Below, in pieces: positions 43,301 through 52,495 of a stretch of 64,000 nt of DNA; within the stretch, counting starts at the first letter, position 1, and each line of letters begins with the position of its first letter. Source of the DNA: RFPW01 sp040401595 (GTDB lineage: Bacteria; Pseudomonadota; Gammaproteobacteria; Burkholderiales; Burkholderiaceae_E); assembly GCA_040401595.1 (NCBI GenBank), contig JBBAOE010000002.1:124001-188000 (forward strand), given 5' to 3'. The position numbers were made by a program, and so were the translations under genes. Below the pieces are notes generated by a model, which saw only the letters and a list, made by a program, of their open reading frames with translations, did not search any database and was not told the DNA's origin.

Positions 43301-43588
43301 TTACTCGACGACAGCCATGATGTCTTCCTCGCGCAGAACGAGGAGCTCTTCGCCATCGACTTTGACGGTCTGGCCGGCGTACTTGCCGAACAGGACCTTC
43401 TCGCCGACCTTGACGCCGACAGCACGAATGCTGCCATCGTCGAGGAACTTGCCATTGCCGACGGCAAGGATTTCGCCTTGATCGGGCTTTTCGGCAGCGT
43501 TGTCAGGGATGACGATGCCGGAGGAGGTTTTGCGCTCTTGATCCAAGCGCTTAACGATCACGCGATCGTTCAGGGGACGCAGTTTCAT
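43301..43588 (-). CDS. groES: Co-chaperonin GroES (Hsp10)
   Basis: A 95-residue protein, full length, starting MKLRPLNDRVIVKRLDQERK, with the mobile loop KTSSGIVIPDNAAEKP and ending EEDIMAVVE. ATG at 43588 follows AGGAG; the frame is open further upstream to 43657 but that part is leader. It caps the GroEL ring. It is the first gene of the heat-shock operon. Confidence 0.98.
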   Translation of the reverse strand: MKLRPLNDRVIVKRLDQERKTSSGIVIPDNAAEKPDQGEILAVGNGKFLDDGSIRAVGVKVGEKVLFGKYAGQTVKVDGEELLVLREEDIMAVVE

Positions 43589-43705
43589 CAGGTTTCTCCT
43601 GGAGGTCTGTTTTCGACGGAAGATCCAGACGGGGTAAGTGCCGGTGGGACGCATCACACCGGACCGAATCCCTACCGAACGTGTGTTCGAGGTCAGAATT
43701 CGTTG

Positions 43706-43732
43706 TTAGCACTCATCTGGAGCGAGTGCTAA
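43706..43732 (-). promoter_or_regulatory. CIRCE operator (HrcA binding site)
   Basis: A perfect TTAGCACTC-N9-GAGTGCTAA inverted repeat lies between the promoter and groES. This is the exact consensus bound by the HrcA repressor, so groESL should be induced by heat through loss of HrcA. Confidence 0.97.
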
Positions 43733-43759
43733 TATACGCGCTCCGAGTATGGTTTTCAA
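43731..43759 (-). promoter_or_regulatory. Sigma70 promoter of groESL
   Basis: On the minus strand, TTGAAA (43759-43754) and TATATT (43736-43731) are separated by exactly 17 bases. The -10 box touches the CIRCE element, so a bound HrcA would block initiation. Confidence 0.85.
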
Positions 43760-44070
43760 GTCTGGGACCCATCGGGTGTTTATGGCGCGACGCATGGGTC
43801 TGGACTGGGCGGGCTCAGATGATGCTCTTGGTACCGTGTTGCCGGCCGCGCGGTTTGGCTCCTTGTCTCCAGGTGGGTTGACGCCCGGCCTCCCCCTCGT
43901 CGCGTAAATCGTGCCTGCTGGATCCCGGAGCCCGTTCGGCGGGGCGGTCTGGTGAGCTTGTCAACGCTCGTGGCATCATCGCACCAGCAGGATCCTGACT
44001 TCGACGTCCAGATGCTCGATCGAATCACCCCTCCACCCGTTCGCGTTGATTTCCGTACCCAAGGCCTGAG
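43760..44070. other. Non-coding interval between groESL and dacB promoters
   Basis: I see no convincing gene in these 311 bases. A minus-strand open stretch at 43780-44028 is arginine/threonine-rich with no ribosome site and looks spurious. The region should contain the dacB promoter, which I could not pinpoint. Confidence 0.5.
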
Positions 44071-45588
44071 GTGATTTCGAGTTTCCCGCTGCGACGTTTC
44101 ACTCGCGCGCTGCTATCGCTCATCCCATGGTCGTTCCGGATCGAGCGACCGGCATTGGCGCTCGTTCTGCTGATCGGCATCGCCGGTGCGATGGGCGCAG
44201 CGAATGCAAGCGACTCAACCAGAAATTTGACGATTCCAGTCGCTGTCAGCGACGCGCTGCGCCTGGCCGGGATTCCGATGGCTGGCCTGGGCCTGGTTGT
44301 TCGGCCCTTGGATGGTCGGGGACCGGTTCTCGAATACCAAGCCGCGCGGGCATTCAATCCCGCGTCCACCATGAAGCTGGTCACCACCTATGCGGCGCTC
44401 GGGGTGCTGGGCGCGGACTATCGCTGGCGTACCACCATGCATGCTGGGGGGCCCGTGGTCGGGGACCGATTGCGTGGGGATCTGATTGTGCGCGGCGGGG
44501 GCGATCCGAAACTCGTCGTGGAGGACCTCGTCGAACTGATTGCCCGACTTCGCGCCACAGGTTTACGTCAGATTGATGGGGATCTGGTGCTTGATGATGG
44601 TTTGTTTCAGGACGATCCTGCCGAGGCGGCCTCGGATGCCCGGGAATTTGATGCGACCCAGCCCTGGGCTGTTCGGCCGTCTGCAGCCCTTCTGAATTTT
44701 CGGGCGGTCGGCATCATCGCGACGCCCGGGACGGGTGGGGACGCCGCCCGAATTGCGCTCGACCCGCCCTTAAGCGGCGTCGATATCACAGGCCGCGTGG
44801 TGGTTCGACCCGGGGCCTGCCGCGAAGCCCCGTTGCTCGATGCGCGCTGGATGCCGGATGGTGTCGGGCTTCGGGTCGAGGGTCGGATGGCTGCGGGATG
44901 CGGCGAGACCTCGACCTGGATTGCAGGTCCCCCCGCAGCTCGATATGCGCGGATGCTTTTTGGCGCGTTGTGGGAGGCGGCTGGCGGGACTCTATCGGGA
45001 ACGGCGCGGATCGTGCCGGGAGCGGCGCAGGGGCGGCCAGTCATTGCCGAGTGGATTTCACCGCGTAACCTGGCCGATGTGGTTCGGGATGCGAACAAAT
45101 TCAGCAACAACGTGATGACGCGGCAGTTGCTATTACAGGTGGGTGCGCAGCGAGCGGGCTTGCCCGGGACCACGCAGAAGGGGGCGCGAGTCATCAGCGA
45201 CTGGCTCGCCGGTCGCGGCGTTGCGCTGCCAGATCTGATTCTGGAAAATGGGTCGGGCTTGTCGCGCATTGAGCGCATCAGTGCGGATTCATTGGCCCGA
45301 CTTCTGGTTCATGCAGCGGCCGACGCGGACATTGCACCGTCCTTTGTCGAGTCATTGCCGCTTGCCGGTATCGACGGCACGATGAAGCGCCGCCTGCAGG
45401 GCGAGTCAATTACGGGTCAGGCCTGGATTAAGACCGGCTCTGCCAATGACGTCCGCTCGATGGCGGGCTATGTTCATGCGGCCTCAGGTCGACGCTGGGC
45501 TGTGGTGATGCTGGTCAACGCTCCCGGCGCGCAGGCGTCCACTCAGGCCCAGGATCGGCTGTTACGCTGGGTACATAGTCAACTTTGA
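44071..45588 (+). CDS. dacB: D-alanyl-D-alanine carboxypeptidase/endopeptidase (PBP4, DacB)
   Basis: A class C low-molecular-mass penicillin-binding protein of 505 residues that trims or cleaves peptidoglycan cross-links in the periplasm. After a signal segment (ALALVLLIGIAGAMGAANAS) come the active-site SxxK motif in NPASTMKLVTTYAAL, the SNN triad in KFSNNVMTRQLLLQ, and KTGSANDVRSMAGYVHA as the third motif. The start is GTG at 44071, which keeps the signal peptide; no better ATG exists upstream of it. Confidence 0.93.
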   Translation: MISSFPLRRFTRALLSLIPWSFRIERPALALVLLIGIAGAMGAANASDSTRNLTIPVAVSDALRLAGIPMAGLGLVVRPLDGRGPVLEYQAARAFNPASTMKLVTTYAALGVLGADYRWRTTMHAGGPVVGDRLRGDLIVRGGGDPKLVVEDLVELIARLRATGLRQIDGDLVLDDGLFQDDPAEAASDAREFDATQPWAVRPSAALLNFRAVGIIATPGTGGDAARIALDPPLSGVDITGRVVVRPGACREAPLLDARWMPDGVGLRVEGRMAAGCGETSTWIAGPPAARYARMLFGALWEAAGGTLSGTARIVPGAAQGRPVIAEWISPRNLADVVRDANKFSNNVMTRQLLLQVGAQRAGLPGTTQKGARVISDWLAGRGVALPDLILENGSGLSRIERISADSLARLLVHAAADADIAPSFVESLPLAGIDGTMKRRLQGESITGQAWIKTGSANDVRSMAGYVHAASGRRWAVVMLVNAPGAQASTQAQDRLLRWVHSQL

Positions 45589-45631
45589 CGCGTGCTCCCG
45601 CAGGCTTCGAGCCGGTAAAGCTGATCTCTTT

Positions 45632-47203
45632 TCAGGTTTCGCGACCGAGTCCCAAGCTCTCCAGCACGTCCGCCACCCTCGCCTTGACGGCGGCATCCAT
45701 GGCAATGGTTCGGCCCCATTCCCGTTGGGTTTCGCCTGGCCATTTGTTGGTCGCATCGATGCCCATCTTGGAGCCCAGTCCGGAGACCGGCGAGGCGAAG
45801 TCGAGGTAATCAATCGGTGTGGATTCCGCCATCAAGGTGTCGCGTACGGGGTCGACCCGTGTTGTCATTGCCCAAATGACTTCTTTCCAGTCCCGCGCAT
45901 TGACATCGTCATCGACCACGATGATGAATTTTGTGTACATAAACTGGCGCAGGAAGCTCCAGATACCGAACATCACCCGCTTCGCATGCCCGGGGTATTG
46001 CTTGCGGATGGAGACGACGGCCATGCGGTATGAGCATCCCTCGGGCGGCAACCAGAAATCGATGATTTCGGGATACTGCTTGGCCAGGATGGGGACGAAC
46101 ACTTCGTTGAGCGCAAGCCCCAGGATGGCGGGTTCGTCGGGTGGCTTTCCTGTGTAAGTCGAGTGATAAATCGCCCGATCGCGCATCGCCATGCGCTCGA
46201 TCGTGAATACCGGAAACCAGTCCTGCTCGTTATAGTAACCAGTGTGGTCTCCGAACGGTCCTTCGAGCGCCATTTCCCATCCGGTCCGTGCGGCTGCAGG
46301 TAACTCGCCCTGCCACCCCAGCGTCCGTGCATGGCGCATGGTCAGACTACCGTCGGGGTCGGGGCGCAGAACGCCCTCCAGAACGATCTCTGAGGAGGAA
46401 GGCACTTGCAAATCCGAGCCCAGGCAACGGACCAATTCTGTGCGTGCGCCCCGCAACAAGCCAGCGAACTGGTACTCCGATAGCGAGTCTGGTACCGGGG
46501 TGACCGCACCCAGAATGGTCGCCGGATCTGCCCCTAGAACGGTGACGACCGGGAATGGCGTGCCAGGGTTGGTCTGTGCGTGGTCGCGAAAATCCAGTGC
46601 GCCGCCGCGATGCGCGAGCCAGCGCATGATGGTCTGGCGTGGGCCAATGACTTGTTGGCGGTAGATCCCCAGATTTTGTCGGCTGCGGTGAGGGCCGCGC
46701 GTGACGACGAGCCCCCAGGTAATGAGCGGGGCCGCATCGCCAGGCCAGCAGTGCTGAATCGGTAAGCGCCCGAGGTCGACCTGGTCACCTTCGAACACCT
46801 TGGAGCGCCAGGGCGCATCCGAGACGATTTTAGGTGCCATGCTTAGCACCTGCCGCAGCACAGGCAGTTTTTCCCAGGCGTCTTTCAAGCCGCGCGGTGG
46901 ATCGGGCTCTTTCAGGTAGGCGAGCAATTTGCCGACTTCGCGTAGCGCTGTTACCGATTCCTCACCCATGCCCAGCGCAACCCGTTGGGGGGTGCCGAAC
47001 AGGTTGGTCAGTACCGGCATTCCCCAGGTGCGGCCGCTTGCGTCGCGCGCTTGCTCAAACAGCAGCGCGGGGCCACCACTGCGCAAGACGCGATCGGAAA
47101 TTGCCGTCATTTCCAGATGGGGTGAAACCGCATCGGGGATTCGGCGCAACTCGCCCCGACGTTCGAGCTGGGAAATAAAATCGCGAAGATCGGTGTAACG
47201 CAT
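45632..47203 (-). CDS. ubiD: UbiD family decarboxylase
   Basis: A 523-residue prenylated-FMN-dependent decarboxylase, by family the 4-hydroxy-3-polyprenylbenzoate decarboxylase of ubiquinone synthesis. Motifs include RYTDLRDFISQLERRGELRR at the start, NLGIYRQQVIGPRQTIMRWL, EWVxAGN-equivalent region GPFGDHTGYYNEQDWFPVFT, and TTRVDPVRDTLM near the end. ATG at 47203 is the normal UbiD start; the 40-codon extension to 47323 is not family-like. UbiX, its flavin prenyltransferase, is not in the window. It is convergent with dacB. Confidence 0.95.
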   Translation of the reverse strand: MRYTDLRDFISQLERRGELRRIPDAVSPHLEMTAISDRVLRSGGPALLFEQARDASGRTWGMPVLTNLFGTPQRVALGMGEESVTALREVGKLLAYLKEPDPPRGLKDAWEKLPVLRQVLSMAPKIVSDAPWRSKVFEGDQVDLGRLPIQHCWPGDAAPLITWGLVVTRGPHRSRQNLGIYRQQVIGPRQTIMRWLAHRGGALDFRDHAQTNPGTPFPVVTVLGADPATILGAVTPVPDSLSEYQFAGLLRGARTELVRCLGSDLQVPSSSEIVLEGVLRPDPDGSLTMRHARTLGWQGELPAAARTGWEMALEGPFGDHTGYYNEQDWFPVFTIERMAMRDRAIYHSTYTGKPPDEPAILGLALNEVFVPILAKQYPEIIDFWLPPEGCSYRMAVVSIRKQYPGHAKRVMFGIWSFLRQFMYTKFIIVVDDDVNARDWKEVIWAMTTRVDPVRDTLMAESTPIDYLDFASPVSGLGSKMGIDATNKWPGETQREWGRTIAMDAAVKARVADVLESLGLGRET

Positions 47204-47375
47204 GGACACATTCTCGCACGGCGAAAGATAGTTAAAAGCTATCAGAACGCAACGTTTGTTTGTTGACAGGCGTCGGCCACCTTGCTTACCCTTCCCCTCC
47301 CTCGTGGTTGCGTTGGACTTCAAAGCGCGGCTCGAGCAAGAAGCGGTCCCCCTGGGCCGCGATGGAGATCAATGG

Positions 47376-48479
47376 ATGCGTGATCCTCGGATCGCGAGAG
47401 GCCGTTTGCCCCGGCGGGCAAAATGGTCCGGATTTTCCCGATGGGCCGAGATGATGGCGCCCCTTGTGGTGGGCTTATCGCTTGGGCTCGTTCCTTTGCC
47501 ACCCCCGGATGGGGGCGGGCAGTGGCCGGGTGTGCGATCGAAGGGTGGGCAACCCACCCTGGCCGATGGGGAATCCGATCAAGCCGGGTCTCATTCTGCA
47601 CTGAACGCGGTGTTATCGATGCCAACGCCCGTGATCGTCGCAGGCACAGCCGAGGCATCGAAGCCAGGGCCGATGCAGGCGGAAGGGCGCACGCTGCATA
47701 CGGCGCCGACAGGCGAAGCCGCGCGGCCGAGCCTCGAACGCAACGCAGTCGGTCCGGATGCAAGCGCATCGGTGTCGGCTGCGGCTTCGGTGGTCGGATC
47801 AGGCTCGGCGGGACGCCAAGGTCCGGAACTTTCCAAAGAACAGCACCACGTCGTGGATTTCATCACGCGGACTTATCAAATTGCAGCGGATCAGGCGGGC
47901 CCCATTGTCGTGAACGTCTACCGCGCAGCCCGCGATGCCAAACTGGATCCCCATCTGGTTCTCGCTGTGATGTCGATCGAATCGCGCTTTGACCCAAAGG
48001 CGAAGAGCCCGCGCGGCGCGCAAGGCTTGATGCAGGTGGTAACCCGCGTGCATGCCCGGCGCTTCGAACCCTTCGGCGGCATTGCCGCGGCATTTGACCC
48101 CATCGCCAATATTCGGGTCGGGACTCAGATTCTGAAGGAATACATTCTCAATGCGGGCTCCGCAGAGGCTGGACTCAAGGGCTACGTCGGCGCGAGCAGC
48201 GCTGGCGACGACGGAGGTTATGGCAGCAAGGTGCTTGCGGAGCGGGCAAAGTTTGCAGCAGTCGCAGCTGGACGAGCAGCCCCACCAACGGCGCCAAGTT
48301 CCAAGGTGCCGCTGCCCGCCCGAAGCGGCAACCCGACGGCCAGCCCGACGCCAAACGACGCCAGACAGCCAGCCGCGGATGGCTTGCCACCAGGTCCAGA
48401 AAGTAGGCCGGGTGCATTGCCGCACCAGTTAAGTCTCGACTCGCCGCCCCCTGGCGACCGTCCACGCGCAGGGAGCTGA
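47376..48479 (+). CDS. Lytic transglycosylase (SLT domain) with long N-terminal extension
   Basis: A peptidoglycan-cleaving enzyme of about 367 residues. The SLT domain is in the second half: LVLAVMSIESRFDPKAKSPR with the catalytic glutamate, then GAQGLMQVVTRVHARRFEPF and ANIRVGTQILKEYI. A hydrophobic stretch (MMAPLVVGLSLGLVPLPPP) near residue 25 may be an anchor or signal, followed by a variable linker, and a proline-rich tail follows the domain. The start is uncertain: ATG at 47376 has GGAG eight bases ahead; TTG at 47256 and GTG at 47307 are alternatives. Confidence 0.82.
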   Translation: MRDPRIARGRLPRRAKWSGFSRWAEMMAPLVVGLSLGLVPLPPPDGGGQWPGVRSKGGQPTLADGESDQAGSHSALNAVLSMPTPVIVAGTAEASKPGPMQAEGRTLHTAPTGEAARPSLERNAVGPDASASVSAAASVVGSGSAGRQGPELSKEQHHVVDFITRTYQIAADQAGPIVVNVYRAARDAKLDPHLVLAVMSIESRFDPKAKSPRGAQGLMQVVTRVHARRFEPFGGIAAAFDPIANIRVGTQILKEYILNAGSAEAGLKGYVGASSAGDDGGYGSKVLAERAKFAAVAAGRAAPPTAPSSKVPLPARSGNPTASPTPNDARQPAADGLPPGPESRPGALPHQLSLDSPPPGDRPRAGS

Positions 48480-48546
48480 AATCGTTTCCAGCGATCCCCC
48501 GCGTGCCCCACTGGCCCAGCGAACCGAGCAGATCGAACCCTTCCGG

Positions 48547-49665
48547 GTGATGGAATTTGTTAAACGGGCCGTGGCGCTTGAAGCGCAGGGTCGATCCGTT
48601 CTTCACCTCTCCATTGGTGAACCCGATTTCACCGCGCCAGAGCCAGTGATTGCCGCGCTGGAAGCAGCGGCTCGCAGCGGCAGCACCCAGTACACCGCAG
48701 CCCTTGGGACGCATCGTTTGCGCGAAGCGATTTCCCAGCACTACGCCGAGCGATGGCATGTACAGGTTGCGCCCGAGCGGATCCTCGTGAGCGCGGGAGC
48801 CTCTGCGGCGCTGAACCTCGCTTGCTGCGCGTTGGTTGATCCAGGCGCCGAAGTGTTGATGGCGGATCCCACCTATCCCTGCAATCGCAATTTTGTCGCT
48901 GCCCACGACGGCATCGCACGACCGATCACGGTCGATGCCTCAACCCGGTTTCAGTTGACTGCCGCACTGGTGGAACAGCATTGGAGCCCTTTAACCCGAG
49001 GCGTTCTGGCTGCAACCCCAGCCAACCCGACTGGAACCTCGATCCCATTTGACGAACTGGGAGCGATTCTCGACCACGTCCGGGCCCGTTCGGGTTTTGC
49101 GTTGATTGATGAAATCTATCTCGGCTTGAGCTACGACGCAGCTCCGCGCAGCGTGCTCGAACATGGCGACGATATGGTTGTGGCCAACAGCTTTTCGAAG
49201 TTCTTCCATATGACGGGCTGGCGCCTCGGATGGCTGGTCGTTCCACCCGCCTGGGTGCCTGCATTCGAGCGTCTCGCTCAGAACCTCTACATCTGCGCCT
49301 CCGCCCTGGCCCAGCACGCTGCGCTTGCGTGTTTTACGCCCGAGGCGATGGCGGAGTTTGACCGTCGCCGCGATGTCTTCCGCGCGCGGCGGGATTGGCT
49401 GGTACCCGCGCTCCGAGGATTGGGCTTTGATGTGCCCATCGCGCCCGATGGCGCCTTCTATGTGTGGATGAATTGCGAACGATTCGGCATGGATGCTGGC
49501 GTCATGGCCGAACGGCTGCTCGAAGAGGCTGGCGTGGCGCTCGTGCCTGGCGCTGACTTCAGTGCGGCCGACCCGTCCTACTGGCTTCGGGTCTCCTATG
49601 CCACCTCGCTTGAACAGTTGCAGGATGCGGTAGAACGTATTCGGGGATTTTTGGCGCGTCTCTGA
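48547..49665 (+). CDS. Class I/II pyridoxal-phosphate aminotransferase
   Basis: A PLP enzyme of at least 372 residues. Key sites: LSIGEPDFTAPEPVIAALEA at the front, ATPANPTGTSIPFDELG, FALIDEIYLGLSYD with the PLP aspartate region, and the lysine in VVANSFSKFFHMTGWRLGWL; RVSYATSLEQL carries the C-terminal substrate-binding arginine. The listed start is GTG at 48547. However, the frame continues upstream to 48433 and encodes LAQRTEQIEPF, which matches the conserved N-terminal helix of the family, yet no ATG, GTG or TTG lies there (see findings). It follows the transglycosylase gene closely. Confidence 0.88.
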   Translation: MMEFVKRAVALEAQGRSVLHLSIGEPDFTAPEPVIAALEAAARSGSTQYTAALGTHRLREAISQHYAERWHVQVAPERILVSAGASAALNLACCALVDPGAEVLMADPTYPCNRNFVAAHDGIARPITVDASTRFQLTAALVEQHWSPLTRGVLAATPANPTGTSIPFDELGAILDHVRARSGFALIDEIYLGLSYDAAPRSVLEHGDDMVVANSFSKFFHMTGWRLGWLVVPPAWVPAFERLAQNLYICASALAQHAALACFTPEAMAEFDRRRDVFRARRDWLVPALRGLGFDVPIAPDGAFYVWMNCERFGMDAGVMAERLLEEAGVALVPGADFSAADPSYWLRVSYATSLEQLQDAVERIRGFLARL

Positions 49666-49779
49666 TTTGCGCTGGGCCGTATCGTTCAGACCACGGGGCG
49701 GGCGGCTCCGACGGGACTGAACGGGATCTGGTGCCCGATGGGTGTGTCAGGAGGCAAATCCTGTGGTTACAATGATCCG

Positions 49780-52071
49780 ATGGATCCTCAACTCAGAAAA
49801 GCTGCCCTCGAATTCCACGAGCGCGGACAGCCCGGCAAGATTTCAGTCACGCCGACCAAACAACTGATCAATCAACGGGACCTGGCGCTCGCCTATTCAC
49901 CAGGCGTGGCCGCTGCGTGCGAAGAGATCGTTGCCGACCCGGCCAATGCGTTTCGCTACACCGCCCGTGGCAACCTGGTCGCGGTGATCACCAACGGTAC
50001 TGCAGTCCTCGGTCTGGGCGATATTGGTCCCCTGGCGGCAAAGCCTGTGATGGAGGGCAAAGCGGTCCTCTTCAAGAAGTTCGCCGGCATCGATGTCTTT
50101 GATCTTGAGGTTGATGAGAAGAATCTGGATCGACTGGTCGATCTGATTGCAGCGCTCGAGCCCACGTTCGGTGGCGTCAATCTCGAAGACATCAAGGCAC
50201 CGGATTGTTTCTATGTCGAGCGCAAGCTGCGCGAGCGCATGAAGATTCCGGTCTTTCATGATGATCAACACGGTACGGCGATCGTGGTGGGAGCCGCGAT
50301 CCTCAACGGGCTCGAGGTGCTCGGAAAATCTCTGCACGACTGCAAGCTCGTTGTCAGCGGGGCAGGGGCGGCGGCGCTCGCCTGCCTGGACCTCCTCGTC
50401 GACCTGGGATTCCCGCTGCACAACATCTGGGTGACCGACCTGGCAGGTGTGGTGTACGAAGGGCGCGCCGAATTGATGGATCCGGACAAAGCCCGGTTCG
50501 CACAACAGACGGATGCGAGGCAGTTGTCGCAGGTTATCGACGGGGCTGATGTCTTTCTTGGTCTATCGGCCGGCGGGGTACTCAAGCCCGAGATGGTTGT
50601 GCGCATGGGACCACGCCCGTTGATCTTGGCTCTCGCCAATCCGGATCCGGAGATCCTGCCGGAAGCCGTCCATGCCGTGCGCGATGATGCCGTTGTCGCG
50701 ACCGGGCGCAGCGACTATCCCAATCAAGTCAATAACGTTCTCTGTTTTCCCTTCATCTTTCGGGGTGCACTGGACGTCGGCGCGACCACGATCACGCGTG
50801 CCATGGAAATTGCAGCGGTGCGTGCCGTCGCAGGCCTGGCGCGTGCAGAAGCCAGTGATGTCGTGACTGCAGCCTACGGTGGCGCATCGTCGATGCAGTT
50901 TGGTCCGAATTACCTGATTCCGAAGCCATTTGATCCGCGTCTGATTGTGACGATTGCACCGGCAGTGGCGCGCGCCGCGATGGAGAGCGGTGTGGCCCGG
51001 CGTCCGATCACGGACTGGCAGGCCTACCAGGCACAGCTTGAGCAGTTTGTGTACCACTCCGGCAACTTCATGAAACCGATCTTCGCTGCCGCGAAGCGAT
51101 TGAAGCAGCTGCAGCGCATCGTTTATTGCGAGGGTGAGGACGAGCGGGTATTGCGGGCGGTTCAGATCGTGGTGGACGAGCAGCTTGCCCGGCCGATTCT
51201 GATTGGTCGACCCTCGGTGATCGAAAAGCGCCTTGAGCGCGCGGGGCTGCGGGTCCGGCCAGATCTGGATTTTGAGATCGTTAATCCTGAATTTGATGAT
51301 CGTTATCGAAGTTATTGGCAAGCGTATCTTCAGCTCACCGAGCGCAAGGGGGTCAGCGAGCAGTACGCCAAGATCGAGATGCGTCGCAGGCACACCCTCA
51401 TTGGCGCCATGATGATGCACAAGGGAGATGCCCAAGGGATGATCTGCGGAACCTTCGGGACCACCGATCAGCACCTGCACTACATCGAGCAGGTCATCGG
51501 CCGTCGACCCGGCGCCTCGGTATTCGCCGCGATGAGTATTTTGATGCTGCCCGAGCGAACGGTGACCCTGGTCGACACCCATGTCAATCATGACCCGAGC
51601 GCGGAACAAATTGCTGAGATCACCATCATGGCGGCTCAGGAAATGCGGCGGTTCGGTAACCAACCCAAGGCGGCACTGTTGTCGCACTCGCATTTTGGGA
51701 CGAGCAACGCGCCTTCGGCCCTGAAAATGCGGGCTGCCCGGGAGATCATCCTGGCGCGGGCCCCGTGGCTTGAGGTCGATGGCGAGATGCATGGTGATGC
51801 AGCCCTTGATCCCCAGTTGCGCCACTCTCTGGCGTCCTCAACCCTGTCCGGCGAGGCTAACTTGCTCGTCATGCCCAATATTGATGCCGCAAACATTTCG
51901 TTCAACTTACTCAAGACGGCAGCAGGTAATAATGTGACCATCGGTCCGGTGCTGCTTGGTGCGGCGCGGCCGGTCCATGTGCTGACACCCTCGGCAACCG
52001 TTCGGCGATTGGTCAACATGACCGCCTGGACCGTCGTTGATTGCTCAGAGGCCCGAACATCTGGCGAATGA
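49780..52071 (+). CDS. maeB: NADP-dependent malic enzyme MaeB (malic enzyme plus phosphotransacetylase-like domain)
   Basis: A 763-residue fusion. Residues 1-420 are malic enzyme (PGKISVTPTKQLINQRDLAL; the catalytic region GKAVLFKKFAGIDVFDLEVD; FHDDQHGTAIVVGAAILNGL; and the nucleotide fold VVSGAGAAALACLDLL). Residues about 430-763 are phosphotransacetylase-like and regulatory (GTFGTTDQHLHYIEQVIGRR; NIDAANISFNLLKTA). It converts malate to pyruvate and CO2, making NADPH. ATG at 49780 gives the usual MDPQLRKAALEFHERGQPGK start. Confidence 0.96.
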   Translation: MDPQLRKAALEFHERGQPGKISVTPTKQLINQRDLALAYSPGVAAACEEIVADPANAFRYTARGNLVAVITNGTAVLGLGDIGPLAAKPVMEGKAVLFKKFAGIDVFDLEVDEKNLDRLVDLIAALEPTFGGVNLEDIKAPDCFYVERKLRERMKIPVFHDDQHGTAIVVGAAILNGLEVLGKSLHDCKLVVSGAGAAALACLDLLVDLGFPLHNIWVTDLAGVVYEGRAELMDPDKARFAQQTDARQLSQVIDGADVFLGLSAGGVLKPEMVVRMGPRPLILALANPDPEILPEAVHAVRDDAVVATGRSDYPNQVNNVLCFPFIFRGALDVGATTITRAMEIAAVRAVAGLARAEASDVVTAAYGGASSMQFGPNYLIPKPFDPRLIVTIAPAVARAAMESGVARRPITDWQAYQAQLEQFVYHSGNFMKPIFAAAKRLKQLQRIVYCEGEDERVLRAVQIVVDEQLARPILIGRPSVIEKRLERAGLRVRPDLDFEIVNPEFDDRYRSYWQAYLQLTERKGVSEQYAKIEMRRRHTLIGAMMMHKGDAQGMICGTFGTTDQHLHYIEQVIGRRPGASVFAAMSILMLPERTVTLVDTHVNHDPSAEQIAEITIMAAQEMRRFGNQPKAALLSHSHFGTSNAPSALKMRAAREIILARAPWLEVDGEMHGDAALDPQLRHSLASSTLSGEANLLVMPNIDAANISFNLLKTAAGNNVTIGPVLLGAARPVHVLTPSATVRRLVNMTAWTVVDCSEARTSGE

Positions 52072-52084
52072 CTGAAGGACGGCA

Positions 52085-52495
52085 ATGACCGCATTTAGCA
52101 ACATTCCGCCGCAGGCCGTCCTGCCCCTCGGTTCTTATGATTTGGTGGAGTTGCGCCGGGCGGTCGAGCGCGCCGGCCAACGCGTGTTGGAAGCCGAGTG
52201 TTCCGCAGTCCAGAATGCGCAGGGCGTTTGTTCTGCCATCGCTGACGGCTTCGTACTCTTGAAGCCCTTCGGAACGGACCTGAAAGCCTTGCTCGCGGGC
52301 CTGCTTGAGCTTTCGCCGGGGGATGCCGATCCGCCAGGGTTTGTGATCATGCTGCATCACATTCCCGAAGGGGCTGGTTTCAGCCGTCAGGATCGGGACG
52401 CGTTACTCGACGTATTTCGGGATGCGGCCGACCACTTTTTCGATGCCGGTGTAGCGTTTCGGGTGTTCTATTCGATCAACCGGGAATCGCCTTAG
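52085..52495 (+). CDS. Barstar-like small protein
   Basis: A 136-residue soluble protein. The middle LLKPFGTDLKALLAGLLEL and the end LLDVFRDAADHFFDAGVAFR follow the pattern of the barstar (RNase inhibitor, COG2732) family, with the preceding region LPLGSYDLVELRRAVERAG fitting the first strand and helix. The match is by eye and not strong. No barnase-like RNase is next to it. It lies 13 bases after maeB and overlaps the convergent rsmE end by four bases. If it is not barstar I cannot suggest another family. Confidence 0.55.
   Translation: MTAFSNIPPQAVLPLGSYDLVELRRAVERAGQRVLEAECSAVQNAQGVCSAIADGFVLLKPFGTDLKALLAGLLELSPGDADPPGFVIMLHHIPEGAGFSRQDRDALLDVFRDAADHFFDAGVAFRVFYSINRESP

Noticed and set aside
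43780..44028. Minus-strand small gene between groES and dacB
   Set aside because: Low-complexity arginine/threonine composition, no ribosome site, no recognisable motif.
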